64,000 bases of DNA from Loktanella sp. 5RATIMAR09 (GTDB lineage: Bacteria > Pseudomonadota > Alphaproteobacteria > Rhodobacterales > Rhodobacteraceae): the NCBI RefSeq assembly GCF_001419985.1, contig NZ_LJAL01000010.1, positions 54,070-118,069 of the forward strand. The letters are read 5' to 3'. Below, piece by piece: positions 18,189 through 26,974 of the stretch. Numbering within the stretch: the stretch's first letter is position 1; every line of letters starts with the position of its first letter. The notes beneath the pieces are model-generated. The model saw nothing but the letters and a program-made list of their open reading frames with translations. It searched no databases and was not told the origin of the DNA. The translations under genes and the position numbers were made by a program.

Positions 18189-18695
18189 TTATGCAGCGCG
18201 GCCGACCAGAACAGAGTCGATCTCGGCAGCCGCAGCATTCTCATCGTTCCCCGCAACAGCCGCGATTTCACGGGTCAGGCGCTCGAGTGCGGCTTCGTAA
18301 AGCTGGCGTTCGGAATAGCTCTGCTCGCGCTGGTCGTCCTGACGGTGCAGGTCGCGCACGACCTCTGCGATTGCGATCAAATCACCCGAATTGATTTTTT
18401 GCTCATACTCTTGTGCACGACGCGACCACATCGCCTTTTTCACTTTTGCCTTGCCGCGCAGTGTTTTCATGGCGTGGCTAACCACGTCAGGTGTCGCCAG
18501 GGCACGCATGCCCACGTCGGTCGCCTTGTCAGTTGGCACCCGCAGTGTCATTTTATCTTTCTCGAATGAGATGACGAACATCTCAAGCTCGAAGCCGGCA
18601 ATCTCTTGCGTCTCGATGGACACAATCTTGCCAACCCCGTGGGCGGGATAAACGACAAACTCGTTGGGGCTAAAGTCGTATTTCTTCTTGCTCAT
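18189..18695 (-). CDS. carD: CarD family transcriptional regulator (CdnL)
   Basis: A 168-residue RNA polymerase-binding factor. The N-terminal RNAP-interacting domain runs from EFVVYPAHGVGKIVSIE to about residue 65. The helical C-terminal part includes the basic KVKKAMWSRRAQEYEQKINSGD segment with the conserved Trp that wedges into the promoter minor groove. CarD/CdnL stabilises open complexes at rRNA and other growth-linked promoters. The start at 18695 has AAAGGA at a good distance upstream. It follows fdxA on the same strand with a gap of about 200 bases that probably carries its own promoter. Confidence 0.93.
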   Translation of the reverse strand: MSKKKYDFSPNEFVVYPAHGVGKIVSIETQEIAGFELEMFVISFEKDKMTLRVPTDKATDVGMRALATPDVVSHAMKTLRGKAKVKKAMWSRRAQEYEQKINSGDLIAIAEVVRDLHRQDDQREQSYSERQLYEAALERLTREIAAVAGNDENAAAAEIDSVLVGRAA

Positions 18696-18902
18696 GATCG
18701 TCCTTTCATGACGGCCAGCTTGTGACGACAAAAAATCCGCCGGGGGCAATTCGCCTCCGCCGGAGCTATCGTCTGATGATCTGGATCACGTCGTTCGCAG
18801 CATTCCGCGAAGTATACCATAAAAACAGGCCCAGCGGAAGCTTCCCGAATCAAAGCGCAAAACACCTGTAAACATTGGCCTTTTGCATGAATTCAGTGCG
18901 AA

Positions 18903-19238
18903 TCAGCCACCTTCACCGGCTGCTTCGGAAAAGAGCTCCATCTTGCCTTCTTTGCCGTCCATCTCTTCGGCAGTTGGCAACGGGTCTTTCTTTGTGATGA
19001 TCACCGGCCACATTTCGGAATACTTGCGGTTGAATTCAACCCATTTTTCCATGTCAGGCTCTGTGTCCGGACGGATCGCGTCCGCAGGGCATTCAGGCTC
19101 GCAAACACCGCAGTCGATACATTCGTCAGGATGGATCACCAGCATGTTTTCACCCTCGTAGAAGCAATCTACGGGGCAGACTTCGACGCAGTCCGTGTAC
19201 TTGCAGGCAATGCAGTTGTCGTTGACGATATAGGTCAT
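18903..19238 (-). CDS. fdxA: Seven-iron ferredoxin FdxA
   Basis: A 111-residue ferredoxin. It carries a [3Fe-4S]/[4Fe-4S] cysteine pattern: [18 protein letters not shown] then [15 protein letters not shown], the arrangement of Azotobacter ferredoxin I-like proteins. The C-terminal extension ([26 protein letters not shown]) is normal for this group. It serves as a low-potential electron carrier; the partner enzyme is not identifiable here. It sits between the S4-domain gene and carD, an order I believe is common in Rhodobacteraceae. Confidence 0.95.
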   Translation of the reverse strand: MTYIVNDNCIACKYTDCVEVCPVDCFYEGENMLVIHPDECIDCGVCEPECPADAIRPDTEPDMEKWVEFNRKYSEMWPVIITKKDPLPTAEEMDGKEGKMELFSEAAGEGG

Positions 19239-19522
19239 AGGGCGGGGTTCCGATCAGTTCACGCAGTCTAGCTAGAATAGACTGGCCGCGCGTTCAAGGT
19301 CCAACAGCCCAACGAAGGCGGCGAAGTCCAAGATTGCGACAAGATGCGCGAAATCGCTACTGTGCCACAAGATGCGGGACAGTCCGAAATCTGCCGAACA
19401 CCATGTCGACAGCGGTTTCACAACAAAGACATTTGCCTGCATGATCTGGCAAGCTGGCTTTGTATCCTGCCTCGGACGGCCAATGCGATACACAACAGCC
19501 TCGGCGCATCGCGACTCTCAAG
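19239..19522. other. Gap of 284 bases without recognised features
   Basis: Between the S4-domain gene and fdxA. Short frames occur on both strands but none has a ribosome binding site or a familiar product. It should hold the fdxA promoter; I see no convincing operator. Confidence 0.5.
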
Positions 19523-19894
19523 CTAATCCAGCCCCATATCACGGCGGTCCTTCTTTGTCGGACGACCGCCCTTTTCATAGCGCGGGTTCGCGCCCTGCGT
19601 CCCGGTTGGGCGCGGTTTTGGTACAGGCGTGAGGTCTTCGTAAAGCGCTTGCGCTTCCGGCGCAGGCCCACGGCGTTCGCCACAGGCCACAACCCGCACC
19701 ACTTTGGTTTCCTGTGCCTGCACAAACGTCAGCACATTGCCAGGGCCAATCGCGCGGGCCGGTTTGCTGACAGGCTGGCTATCCACACGGACCTTACCAG
19801 ATGTGACAACGCCGGCAGCAAGGCTGCGCGATTTGAAAAACCGCGCATGCCAGAGCCATTTATCAAGCCGGATGGTCGGGCGCGGGTCGCTCAA
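19523..19894 (-). CDS. S4-domain RNA-binding protein (HslR-like)
   Basis: A 123-residue protein with an N-terminal S4 domain (IRLDKWLWHARFFKSRSLAA then GKVRVDSQPVSKPARAIGPGN) and a basic C-terminal tail (RYEKGGRPTKKDRRDMG). It resembles E. coli HslR (Hsp15), which binds stalled 50S subunits carrying peptidyl-tRNA. The first codon is a TTG that overlaps the helicase stop as TTGA; the ribosome binding purines (AAAAAGGA) are right against it, so translational coupling to the helicase is likely. The start could be a few codons further in. It is probably cotranscribed with the helicase. Confidence 0.88.
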   Translation of the reverse strand: MSDPRPTIRLDKWLWHARFFKSRSLAAGVVTSGKVRVDSQPVSKPARAIGPGNVLTFVQAQETKVVRVVACGERRGPAPEAQALYEDLTPVPKPRPTGTQGANPRYEKGGRPTKKDRRDMGLD

Positions 19895-22722
19895 TCCTTT
19901 TTGAAGCCCGCCAATGCGGCAGCAAATGGATTGTCAGGATCAATCTGCTTTTCGCGCTTGGGCTTGGCTTGGAAGGTTTGCGGTTTGTTGTTGCCGCCAC
20001 CCTGTGGTTTGCCTTTGCCCTTCGGTTTGCCTTTGCCACGGGGGCGGGCATCACCTGTCGGGCGTGCGGGACGCGCCGCGCGACCACCCCAAGTGAAAGT
20101 GTAATAGACCTCTTGTTCAACCTCTGCCGCAGTGTCGGGCGCTGGGGGCGTATCAGCCGGTATTTCCGGTGGCACATCAACGGGCGTTTCGGAGGGGGGA
20201 TCGACAGGTGTTTCCTGTGGCGCGTCCGGTGGTGTTTCAACGGGCGGTGTGCCCGGCAACTCTTGTGGCGCATCAGGCGGTGTGTCGCTGGGCACCTCAA
20301 CGGGGGGCGCGTCCGGTGTTTCCGGCGTTTGCGGCGGCTGTGCCGCTTTCACCTTCGCGCGTTCACCTTTTTCGGCCTTGTAACCAAGACCCGTCATCAG
20401 ATCGGCAAACTGTTCCAGCGTCATGCCGGTGATCGACAGCATGTCCGGGTTCGCTTCGAACCCGCCGCGGCTATCCTTGTCGCGCAGCATATCGGCGAGG
20501 CGTTCCAGCATATCAATGCGGATTGCGCGGTCGCCAGCAGCGCGGTAGCCTGCCATCGCATAATACCCTGTCACAGCATCCTGAGCGGCAGGCACGGTTA
20601 CCAGACCGGGCGGCGGGCTTTCAGGAAACTCGCCCAACCCCTTGAACAACGACCACAGCACAAGACGCAGACGTGTCGGCGCAGGCTTGAGCAAAAGCGG
20701 CATAAAGATTGTGAACTGGCCGAAACGCACACCGTGTTTGCGCAACGCGCCACGGGCGTCCTGATCCAGCGCCTTGACCTCATCGGCGACGTCACCGCGC
20801 GGGATGATCCCGAATTCTTCGGCCATACGATAGGCAAAGCCCTTCGCGGCACCTGTCAGCGCCTCATCATTCTTGAGCGCGATAATCGGCTCGAATCCGG
20901 CAGCGATCTTACGGTCGATGAAATGCTGCAAGCGACGCTGCACCTTGGTGGCAACATCGGCACCCGCCTCTTCATCGACAAAGGCCTCGACACCCGGCTT
21001 GAACGGATCGTCCCCTTTGACCAGTTTGCCAACCGCCTGGCTGCCCCACATCAGGCCGCCCTGTTCGGTGAAATCAATCTCGGGGTCAGGGGCGTTATAG
21101 AAACGGTCCGCCAGCAAATGGAACTGCGGCACCAGCGCCTGCACCGAGGCCTGACGCAATGTCTTGGCCTCATCGGGGCTGCCTGCCTTGTCCATCCGGA
21201 AACGGAACCCTTCCAACCGTCCGACGAATTCGCCCTCGACAGTCACTTCACCCTTGTCATTCACGTCAGCCAAAAGGCTCTCCTTCTGTTTGAGCCGGCG
21301 AAGCAGAATGCTGGTCCGCCGGTCCACAAATCTTTGCGTCAACGCGCCATGCAGCGCATCTGATAATCGGTCTTCTACCGCGCGGGTTGCATCACGCCAA
21401 TCAGATTCGTCAACAAGCCACCCTTTCCTTTGTGCCACATATGTCCAGGTCCGGATATACGCGAGCCTTTTGGAAAGCGTATCAATGTCTCCGTCGGTGC
21501 GGTCAATGCGTTTGACCTGCAACGCGAACCAGTTGGCGGACACATGCCCAAGCTGGTGCAGATCGTTGTAGATATGCGTCAGAAGGGCCGCGTGTTCACC
21601 TTTGCTGATGCCGCGAAAATCAGGCACGCGGCACACATCCCACAGCAATTTGACCGACGGACCATCCGTGGCACGCGCCGCCACCTCGGTGTCCATCGCC
21701 AGCGCTTTGAGCGCTGCCAGATCATCACTTTCGCGCACGCGGGTCAACCACGGGTCCTCGGTGCGGTCTTCCAACGTGGCAATCAGACGCTTGACCGATC
21801 CGAACTGCAAACGGCTGTTGCGCCATTGCAGTTTCTTGATTGGCGCAAAACGGTGGTCGCATATCGCCTGCGCGACACCTTCATCCAGCGGCGGGGCCTC
21901 GCCGGTCACGCCAAAGGTGCCATTGTCGACGTGCCGCCCCGCGCGACCCGCGATCTGGCTCAGCTCGTCAGGCTGCAAATGCCGCATCCGGCGACCGTCA
22001 AATTTGGTCAGCGAGGAAAACGCCACATGGCTGATATCAAGGTTCAGCCCCATCCCGATCGCATCAGTCGCCACAAGGTAATCGACATCGCCGTTTTGAT
22101 ACATTTCAACTTGGGCATTGCGCGTGCGCGGGCTCAGCGCGCCCATTACGACAGCTGCGCCGCCTTTGGTGCGACGCAGAAGTTCGGCTATCGCATAGAC
22201 GTTTTCGACGGAAAACCCCACGATTGCCGACCGCGCGGGCATCCGGCTCAGCTTTTTGGACCCCGAATAGCTCAGTTGCGACATCCGTTCACGGCGCATG
22301 AACGACGCATCAGGCACGAGCGCCGAAATCGCACCGCGCATCGTTTCTGCACCCAGAAACAGCGTCTCGTGCAGGCCGCGCGCATTCAGCAAATGGTCGG
22401 TAAAGATATGGCCCCGCTCGGGATCGGCGCAAAGCTGTATTTCATCAACGGCCAGAAAATCGCACCCCATGCCCTCCGGCATCGCCTCAACCGTGCAGAC
22501 CCAATAGGCCGCACGCGGCGGCACAATCCGTTCTTCGCCTGTCACAAGCGCTACAACGCCGGGGCCACGCACAGCCACAATCCGGTCGTAAACCTCGCGC
22601 GCCAAAAGCCGCAGCGGCAGACCGATCACGCCGGTGCGGTAAGATAGCATCCGCTCAATCGCGTAATGCGTTTTGCCAGTATTCGTCGGCCCAAGCACGG
22701 CCGTGATCCGGGACACCGTCAT
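19891..22722 (-). CDS. SUV3-like DEAD/DExH helicase
   Basis: A 943-residue superfamily 2 helicase. Walker A is GPTNTGKT at 11-18, motif II is DEIQ at 93-96 and motif VI is QIAGRAGR at 256-263. These match the mitochondrial SUV3 RNA helicase and its alphaproteobacterial relatives. A long middle domain of about 450 residues follows. The C-terminus carries a low-complexity Pro/Glu/Thr segment of about 80 residues (repeats like PPETPPDAPQ), then a Lys/Gly-rich tail (RGKGKPKGKGKPQGG) suited to RNA binding. The bacterial role is not settled; RNA processing or degradation is likely. It is in a probable operon: TPR gene 32 bases upstream, S4 gene overlapping downstream. Confidence 0.88.
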   Translation of the reverse strand: MTVSRITAVLGPTNTGKTHYAIERMLSYRTGVIGLPLRLLAREVYDRIVAVRGPGVVALVTGEERIVPPRAAYWVCTVEAMPEGMGCDFLAVDEIQLCADPERGHIFTDHLLNARGLHETLFLGAETMRGAISALVPDASFMRRERMSQLSYSGSKKLSRMPARSAIVGFSVENVYAIAELLRRTKGGAAVVMGALSPRTRNAQVEMYQNGDVDYLVATDAIGMGLNLDISHVAFSSLTKFDGRRMRHLQPDELSQIAGRAGRHVDNGTFGVTGEAPPLDEGVAQAICDHRFAPIKKLQWRNSRLQFGSVKRLIATLEDRTEDPWLTRVRESDDLAALKALAMDTEVAARATDGPSVKLLWDVCRVPDFRGISKGEHAALLTHIYNDLHQLGHVSANWFALQVKRIDRTDGDIDTLSKRLAYIRTWTYVAQRKGWLVDESDWRDATRAVEDRLSDALHGALTQRFVDRRTSILLRRLKQKESLLADVNDKGEVTVEGEFVGRLEGFRFRMDKAGSPDEAKTLRQASVQALVPQFHLLADRFYNAPDPEIDFTEQGGLMWGSQAVGKLVKGDDPFKPGVEAFVDEEAGADVATKVQRRLQHFIDRKIAAGFEPIIALKNDEALTGAAKGFAYRMAEEFGIIPRGDVADEVKALDQDARGALRKHGVRFGQFTIFMPLLLKPAPTRLRLVLWSLFKGLGEFPESPPPGLVTVPAAQDAVTGYYAMAGYRAAGDRAIRIDMLERLADMLRDKDSRGGFEANPDMLSITGMTLEQFADLMTGLGYKAEKGERAKVKAAQPPQTPETPDAPPVEVPSDTPPDAPQELPGTPPVETPPDAPQETPVDPPSETPVDVPPEIPADTPPAPDTAAEVEQEVYYTFTWGGRAARPARPTGDARPRGKGKPKGKGKPQGGGNNKPQTFQAKPKREKQIDPDNPFAAALAGFKKD

Positions 22723-22754
22723 ATTCTTCCCCGAACCAATCGGAGCGTCAGTGC

Positions 22755-23315
22755 CTAAAGCGCCTGACCCTCAAGCTGCAATTCCAAACGATCAACCGCA
22801 TCCAACGCTTCGCGCGCATTGGGGTTTATCGCAAGAACCATTTCATACACTTCCAGCGCATCTTCCGGGCGCTCTAATTCTTCCATTATCAAGGCGAGAC
22901 CGCGCATCGCCTCGAAATGACGCGGGTTCAGAGCCAATACCTGACGTACGTCATCAAGCGCAGGGCCAATCTTTCCAAGGAAATAATAGGCGGACGCGCG
23001 ACCATAATAGCCTTCGGCAAAATCCGGCGCGTGATCGATCAAAGCGGTGAAATGTTCCACGGCCACTTCGGGTGCTCCGTCTTCCAGCGCATCCTTGCCG
23101 CGGCGCAACAACAGGTCCATCGCAGGCGAGCCACTATTTTCCCACTGCGTAATGATCTGCCGTTCGATACGCGCAGCGGTGCTTTCATCCGCCGTCGAGA
23201 GCTCTTGAAAAAGGTCGTCCAACGGCGTTTGTTGCGCGTAGCCGGGTAAGGAAAACCCCACCGTGAGGCAAAGTGCCGTAACGATACATTTGAAGCGGTG
23301 TGCGTGCATAACCAT
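22755..23315 (-). CDS. Exported TPR-repeat protein
   Basis: A 186-residue protein with a signal peptide (MVMHAHRFKCIVTALCLTVGFSLPGYAQQ) and about three tetratricopeptide repeats in the C-terminal two thirds (EVAVEHFTALIDHAPDFAEG, PALDDVRQVLALNPRHFEA and DALEVYEMVLAINPNAREA). It is probably periplasmic and mediates protein contacts; no specific partner is indicated. Start could be the ATG at 23315 or 23309, and neither has a clear ribosome binding site. The helicase gene starts 32 bases after its stop codon, which suggests cotranscription although the functions do not obviously connect. Confidence 0.85.
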   Translation of the reverse strand: MVMHAHRFKCIVTALCLTVGFSLPGYAQQTPLDDLFQELSTADESTAARIERQIITQWENSGSPAMDLLLRRGKDALEDGAPEVAVEHFTALIDHAPDFAEGYYGRASAYYFLGKIGPALDDVRQVLALNPRHFEAMRGLALIMEELERPEDALEVYEMVLAINPNAREALDAVDRLELQLEGQAL

Positions 23316-23388
23316 AATCGTAATGTAGCGCACTATGCGGCCAACACCAGAGGTCGCAGGGTCATATCAAACAATAGAGGACGAAAAA

Positions 23389-23679
23389 ATGAGTGATGTT
23401 GTAACAGAGGCCGTCGCCGCCCTGAACGCCAAGATGGGTGGAGCTGGTTTTGACGGCAGTGCGAAATTCGCCATCGAGGGTGAAGGAAGCATCATTATCG
23501 ACCAGAATGGCGCACACGCAGGTGAAGACGACGCAGACGTGACCCTGACGGCCTCGACCGAGACGTTCAAAGCCATTCTCGACGGCGAGATGAACCCGAC
23601 CACCGCCTTTATGACCGGCAAACTGAGTGTTGACGGCGACATGGGCCAAGCCATGAAACTGGCCGGCGTTTTGAGCTAA
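23389..23679 (+). CDS. SCP2 sterol-binding domain protein
   Basis: A 96-residue protein made up of a single SCP-2 lipid-transfer domain (FDGSAKFAIEGEGSIIIDQNGA, then ADVTLTASTETFKAILDGEMNPTTAFMTGKLSVDGDMGQAMKL). Such small cytosolic proteins bind hydrophobic ligands such as acyl-CoA or other lipids. The ATG at 23389 has AGAGGACG upstream. Its stop overlaps the start of the next gene as TAATG, coupling it to a lysophospholipase-like hydrolase; the pair may act in lipid turnover, which is inference from context. Confidence 0.9.
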   Translation: MSDVVTEAVAALNAKMGGAGFDGSAKFAIEGEGSIIIDQNGAHAGEDDADVTLTASTETFKAILDGEMNPTTAFMTGKLSVDGDMGQAMKLAGVLS

Positions 23680-24629
23680 TGCTGGAGGCGGCCCCCCTTT
23701 TCGAGAATATCGCAGGCGGTCCAGCCGGAGGGGTCGCCCATTGGCTAAGAACATCTGACGGGCTGCGTATCCGTGTCGGCCATTGGCCGCTGGCCGATGC
23801 CAAAGGCACCGTCCTGATCTTTCCGGGCCGCACCGAATATGTCGAAAAATACGGCAATACCGCGCAAGCACTGCAAGACCGCGGTTACGCCAGTCTGGCG
23901 ATTGACTGGCGCGGCCAAGGCATTGCCGACCGCATGACACCCAAGCGCGCGATCGGGCATGTCGGTGCATTCGCGGACTATCAAAAAGATGTCGCCGCGA
24001 CCCTGGCCTATGCGCAGGAAGTCGGCCTTCCGCGTCCCTATTTTCTGCTGGGGCACTCGATGGGGGGCTGCATCGGCCTGCGCGCGTTGATTGAGGGTCT
24101 GGACGTTCAGGCCGCAATGTTCTCTGCGCCGATGTGGGGCGTCCAGATGGCCACCCTTTTGCGCCCTGTCGCATGGGGACTTTCGGCCATGAGCACACCA
24201 TTGGGTTTTGACCACAGAATCGTACCCGGCCAGTCCGAGGAAAGCTATCCCCTACGCGAGACGTTTGAAGCAAACACGCTGACCAATGATCCCGCTATGT
24301 GGGCGCAATTCGGCACGCAGCTTCGCCAAGAGCCCGATCTGGGCCTTGGTGGGCCGTCTTTGCGTTGGCTGAACGCCTCTTTGCGCGAAATGCATCGTCT
24401 CAGCACGGCCCCCTCACCGAAAGTACCGTGCTTGACCTATCTGGGGACGGATGAAGTGATCGTTGATCCCACGCGCATCCGCGAACGAATGGAAAATTGG
24501 CCGGACGGCGTATTGCGCATCATTGAAGGCGGCAAGCACGAGATGCTGATGGATATGCCCGAAATGCGCGACATGATTTTTGATGAGACGGCCGCGTTTT
24601 TTGACAAACAGCCAGCCCCTGTGGCCTAG
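23679..24629 (+). CDS. Alpha/beta hydrolase, lysophospholipase (PldB-like)
   Basis: A 316-residue alpha/beta hydrolase. The nucleophile elbow GHSMGG (Ser in LLGHSMGGCIG) and upstream FPGRTEYVEKYG and DWRGQGIADR are typical of the monoacylglycerol lipase/lysophospholipase L2 group. The acid is probably in GTDEVIVDP and the His in EGGKHEMLMD near the C-terminus. No signal peptide is visible, so it should act in the cytoplasm or at the inner membrane. It is translationally coupled to the SCP2 gene and converges on ilvA, leaving only 10 bases between the stops. Confidence 0.9.
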   Translation: MLEAAPLFENIAGGPAGGVAHWLRTSDGLRIRVGHWPLADAKGTVLIFPGRTEYVEKYGNTAQALQDRGYASLAIDWRGQGIADRMTPKRAIGHVGAFADYQKDVAATLAYAQEVGLPRPYFLLGHSMGGCIGLRALIEGLDVQAAMFSAPMWGVQMATLLRPVAWGLSAMSTPLGFDHRIVPGQSEESYPLRETFEANTLTNDPAMWAQFGTQLRQEPDLGLGGPSLRWLNASLREMHRLSTAPSPKVPCLTYLGTDEVIVDPTRIRERMENWPDGVLRIIEGGKHEMLMDMPEMRDMIFDETAAFFDKQPAPVA

Positions 24630-24639
24630 GGTCGAAACG

Positions 24640-25854
24640 CTAGGCCAGATCGCTATCTGTGCGCACCTGAAAACCCGCGCCACGCAACTCACCGACCACC
24701 TCTGTCACATGTTGCCGGTCGCGGGCTTCGATCACGATCTCAAGCTCGGCTTGTTTCAGTGACACGCTTTGCATCATCCGCTGGTGGATCACCTCGATTA
24801 CATTGGCCCCCGCCGCACCAATAATGCGCGAGATATCCGAAAGCTGGCCCGGTGTGTCGTCAATCTCGAAGGTCAGACGGGTAATCCGGCCGTCGCGCAC
24901 CAGTCCGCGCAGAATAAGCGTCGAGAGCAGGCGCGAATCGATATTGCCCCCACAGACAACAAGCCCCACCTTTTTGCCTGCAAAATCCATGGCATGCTTT
25001 TCAATGACAGCAAGACCAGCGCCCGCGGCCCCTTCGGCGACGATCTTTTCCTGAGACAGCAAATCAAACACCGCCGCTTCGATCTCTGATTCCGTGGCTG
25101 TTTCCACACGGTCCACGTAGCGCTTAATGATGTCCAGATTGGCAGGGGCAGGTTCGCGCACTGCGATCCCTTCGGCCAGTGTTGCGCCGCCAAAGTTGGT
25201 GCCGACAGCATCGAACTGTGCTTTTACCGCGTCAAAATTCGCAGCCTGCGCGCCGATCACCTGCACGTCAGGCTTTACCGACTTTGCAGCAACCGCCATG
25301 CCCGCGATCAAGCCACCGCCACCAATCGGCACAACAATCACATCCAGATCAGGCTGCTGTTCCAGCATCTCAAGCGCCACGGTTCCCTGCCCCGCGGCCA
25401 CCACCGGATCATCAAAGGGGTGCACAAACGTCATGCCCTTTTCCGCTGCCATATCCAGCGTGAACTGCACGCTTTCATCAAAGCCTTTGCCATGCAGCAC
25501 GACAACCGCACCGAAATCCTTGGTCCGTTTGACTTTGTTAAAGGGCGTACCCTCGGGCATCACAATCACCGCAGGAATGCCGAGACGCTTGGCATGATAC
25601 GCCACACCTTGGGCATGGTTGCCTGCGCTGCAGGCAATGACACCTGCGGCGCGCTCTGCGGCGCTCAGCGTGAGCAGTTTTGCCAAAGCCCCGCGCGCCT
25701 TGAACGCGTTCGTGTGCTGGAGGTTCTCGAGCTTGAGGTAGAGATCAAAGCCCAATTGCAGCGACAAACGCGCAGCATGCACCGTGGGGGTGCGCATCGT
25801 GGCGGATTTGATCGCATCATAGGTCGTGGCAATCAGTGCAGGGTCAAGGGCCAT
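24640..25854 (-). CDS. ilvA: Threonine ammonia-lyase
   Basis: A 404-residue PLP enzyme that deaminates threonine to 2-oxobutanoate, feeding isoleucine synthesis. PLP lysine is Lys52 in LQHTNAFKARGA; the phosphate-binding loop is PIGGGGLIAG. The C-terminal 80 residues form an ACT-like domain (RLTFEIDDTPGQLSDISRII) that may sense amino acids, as in the TdcB/IlvA forms of about 400 residues. The ATG at 25854 has AGAGGTGG upstream. The reactive 2-aminoacrylate-type intermediates of such enzymes are substrates of RidA; a RidA-family gene is at 1.0 kb. Divergent from the exonuclease gene. Confidence 0.94.
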   Translation of the reverse strand: MALDPALIATTYDAIKSATMRTPTVHAARLSLQLGFDLYLKLENLQHTNAFKARGALAKLLTLSAAERAAGVIACSAGNHAQGVAYHAKRLGIPAVIVMPEGTPFNKVKRTKDFGAVVVLHGKGFDESVQFTLDMAAEKGMTFVHPFDDPVVAAGQGTVALEMLEQQPDLDVIVVPIGGGGLIAGMAVAAKSVKPDVQVIGAQAANFDAVKAQFDAVGTNFGGATLAEGIAVREPAPANLDIIKRYVDRVETATESEIEAAVFDLLSQEKIVAEGAAGAGLAVIEKHAMDFAGKKVGLVVCGGNIDSRLLSTLILRGLVRDGRITRLTFEIDDTPGQLSDISRIIGAAGANVIEVIHQRMMQSVSLKQAELEIVIEARDRQHVTEVVGELRGAGFQVRTDSDLA

Positions 25855-25896
25855 CGGGCCACCTCTTTCAAGATAAATCACCCATAGCCCTACACC

Positions 25897-25918
25897 GTAA
25901 GGTGGGTGAAACCCACCC
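25897..25918. repeat. Intergenic palindrome, copy 2 of 3
   Basis: GTAAGGTGGGTGAAACCCACCC has arms GGTGGGT and ACCCACC around a 2-base centre. It shares GTAAGGTGGGT with the copy at 3636. Here it lies between divergent ilvA and the exonuclease gene. Confidence 0.7.
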
Positions 25919-25960
25919 CCCCACCATTGGCCCGCAGTGTTCGCGCTCTATACTCGGGTC

Positions 25961-26974
25961 ATGGCCGATGTTCTTACCTTCACCGACAGGGGCATTTATT
26001 GTCCAGCGGGCGATTTCTATATCGATCCGTGGCGCCCCGTGGATCGCGCGCTCATTACCCACGGCCACAGCGACCACGCGCGCTGGGGCATGAAACGTTA
26101 TCTGGCCACGACAGGCACAGCGCCGGTCATGCGGCACCGACTGGGCGATATCACACTTGAAACCACAGACTATGGCGTAGAGACCCGCATCGGCGATGCC
26201 ACTGTCTCTTTCCATCCCGCAGGCCATGTACCGGGATCCGCACAGATCAGGGTTGCGGTCAAAGGCGAGGTCTGGGTTGTGTCGGGCGATTACAAGACAG
26301 TCGCCGACGGGTTGTCGGAACCTTTCGAGCCCGTTCCCTGCCACGCATTCATCACCGAATGTACCTTTGGCCTGCCGATTTTCAAATGGACACCCCAAGA
26401 CATCCTTGCCCGGCAAATCAACGATTGGTGGGCCGCCAATGCCGCCGCCGGGCGCACCTCGATCCTCGGGGCCTATGCACTGGGCAAGGCGCAGCGATTG
26501 CTCACCACCGTGAATCCCGATATCGGCCCGATCCTGACCCATGGCGCAATCGAAAACACCAACACGGTGCTGCGCGGTCAAGGCTTCACCCTGCCCGAGA
26601 CCACTCTGGTCACCGCCGAGACCACCCACAAGACCCACCCCGGCGCGCTGGTACTTGCCACGCCCAGCGCACTTGGCACGCCTTGGGCGCGCAAATTCGG
26701 CACGGCCTCTACTGCATTCGCCAGCGGCTGGATGGCCCTGCGTGGCGTGCGGCGCAGGCGCGCGGCGGATCGCGGATTCATCGTATCGGACCATGCCGAT
26801 TGGCAGGGGCTGAACAGCGCGATCAAAGCGACAGGTGCCACAAAAATCTTTGCGACCCACGGCTACACAGGAGCTTTCCAAAAGTGGCTTTCCAGCCAAG
26901 GCTATGACGCGCATATCGTCAGCACGGATTACCAAGGCGAAGGGTTCGACCAAGCCGACGAGGCCGAGGCATGA
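25961..26974 (+). CDS. Ligase-associated DNA damage response exonuclease (metallo-beta-lactamase fold)
   Basis: A 337-residue metallo-beta-lactamase/beta-CASP-type nuclease. The metal motif HGHSDHARWG near residue 36 and later FHPAGHVPGSAQI, SGDY and VSDHADW match the SNM1/Artemis-like group that is encoded next to ATP-dependent ligases. The start is the ATG at 25961 (MADVLTFTDRGIYCP). Its stop overlaps the ligase start as ATGA, so both are made together and probably act in one DNA repair path. In many bacteria this pair is joined by an Lhr-like helicase and the phosphoesterase PdeM; neither is adjacent here. Confidence 0.92.
   Translation: MADVLTFTDRGIYCPAGDFYIDPWRPVDRALITHGHSDHARWGMKRYLATTGTAPVMRHRLGDITLETTDYGVETRIGDATVSFHPAGHVPGSAQIRVAVKGEVWVVSGDYKTVADGLSEPFEPVPCHAFITECTFGLPIFKWTPQDILARQINDWWAANAAAGRTSILGAYALGKAQRLLTTVNPDIGPILTHGAIENTNTVLRGQGFTLPETTLVTAETTHKTHPGALVLATPSALGTPWARKFGTASTAFASGWMALRGVRRRRAADRGFIVSDHADWQGLNSAIKATGATKIFATHGYTGAFQKWLSSQGYDAHIVSTDYQGEGFDQADEAEA

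Noticed and set aside
20100..20380. Regularly spaced GGTGT/GGCGG words in the helicase tail as a CRISPR-like array
   Set aside because: They encode imperfect Pro-rich repeats in frame; units differ and there are no unique spacers. No CRISPR array was found anywhere.
21430..22647. Plus-strand open frame of about 400 codons opposite the helicase
   Set aside because: No binding site or familiar sequence; the minus strand has all helicase motifs.
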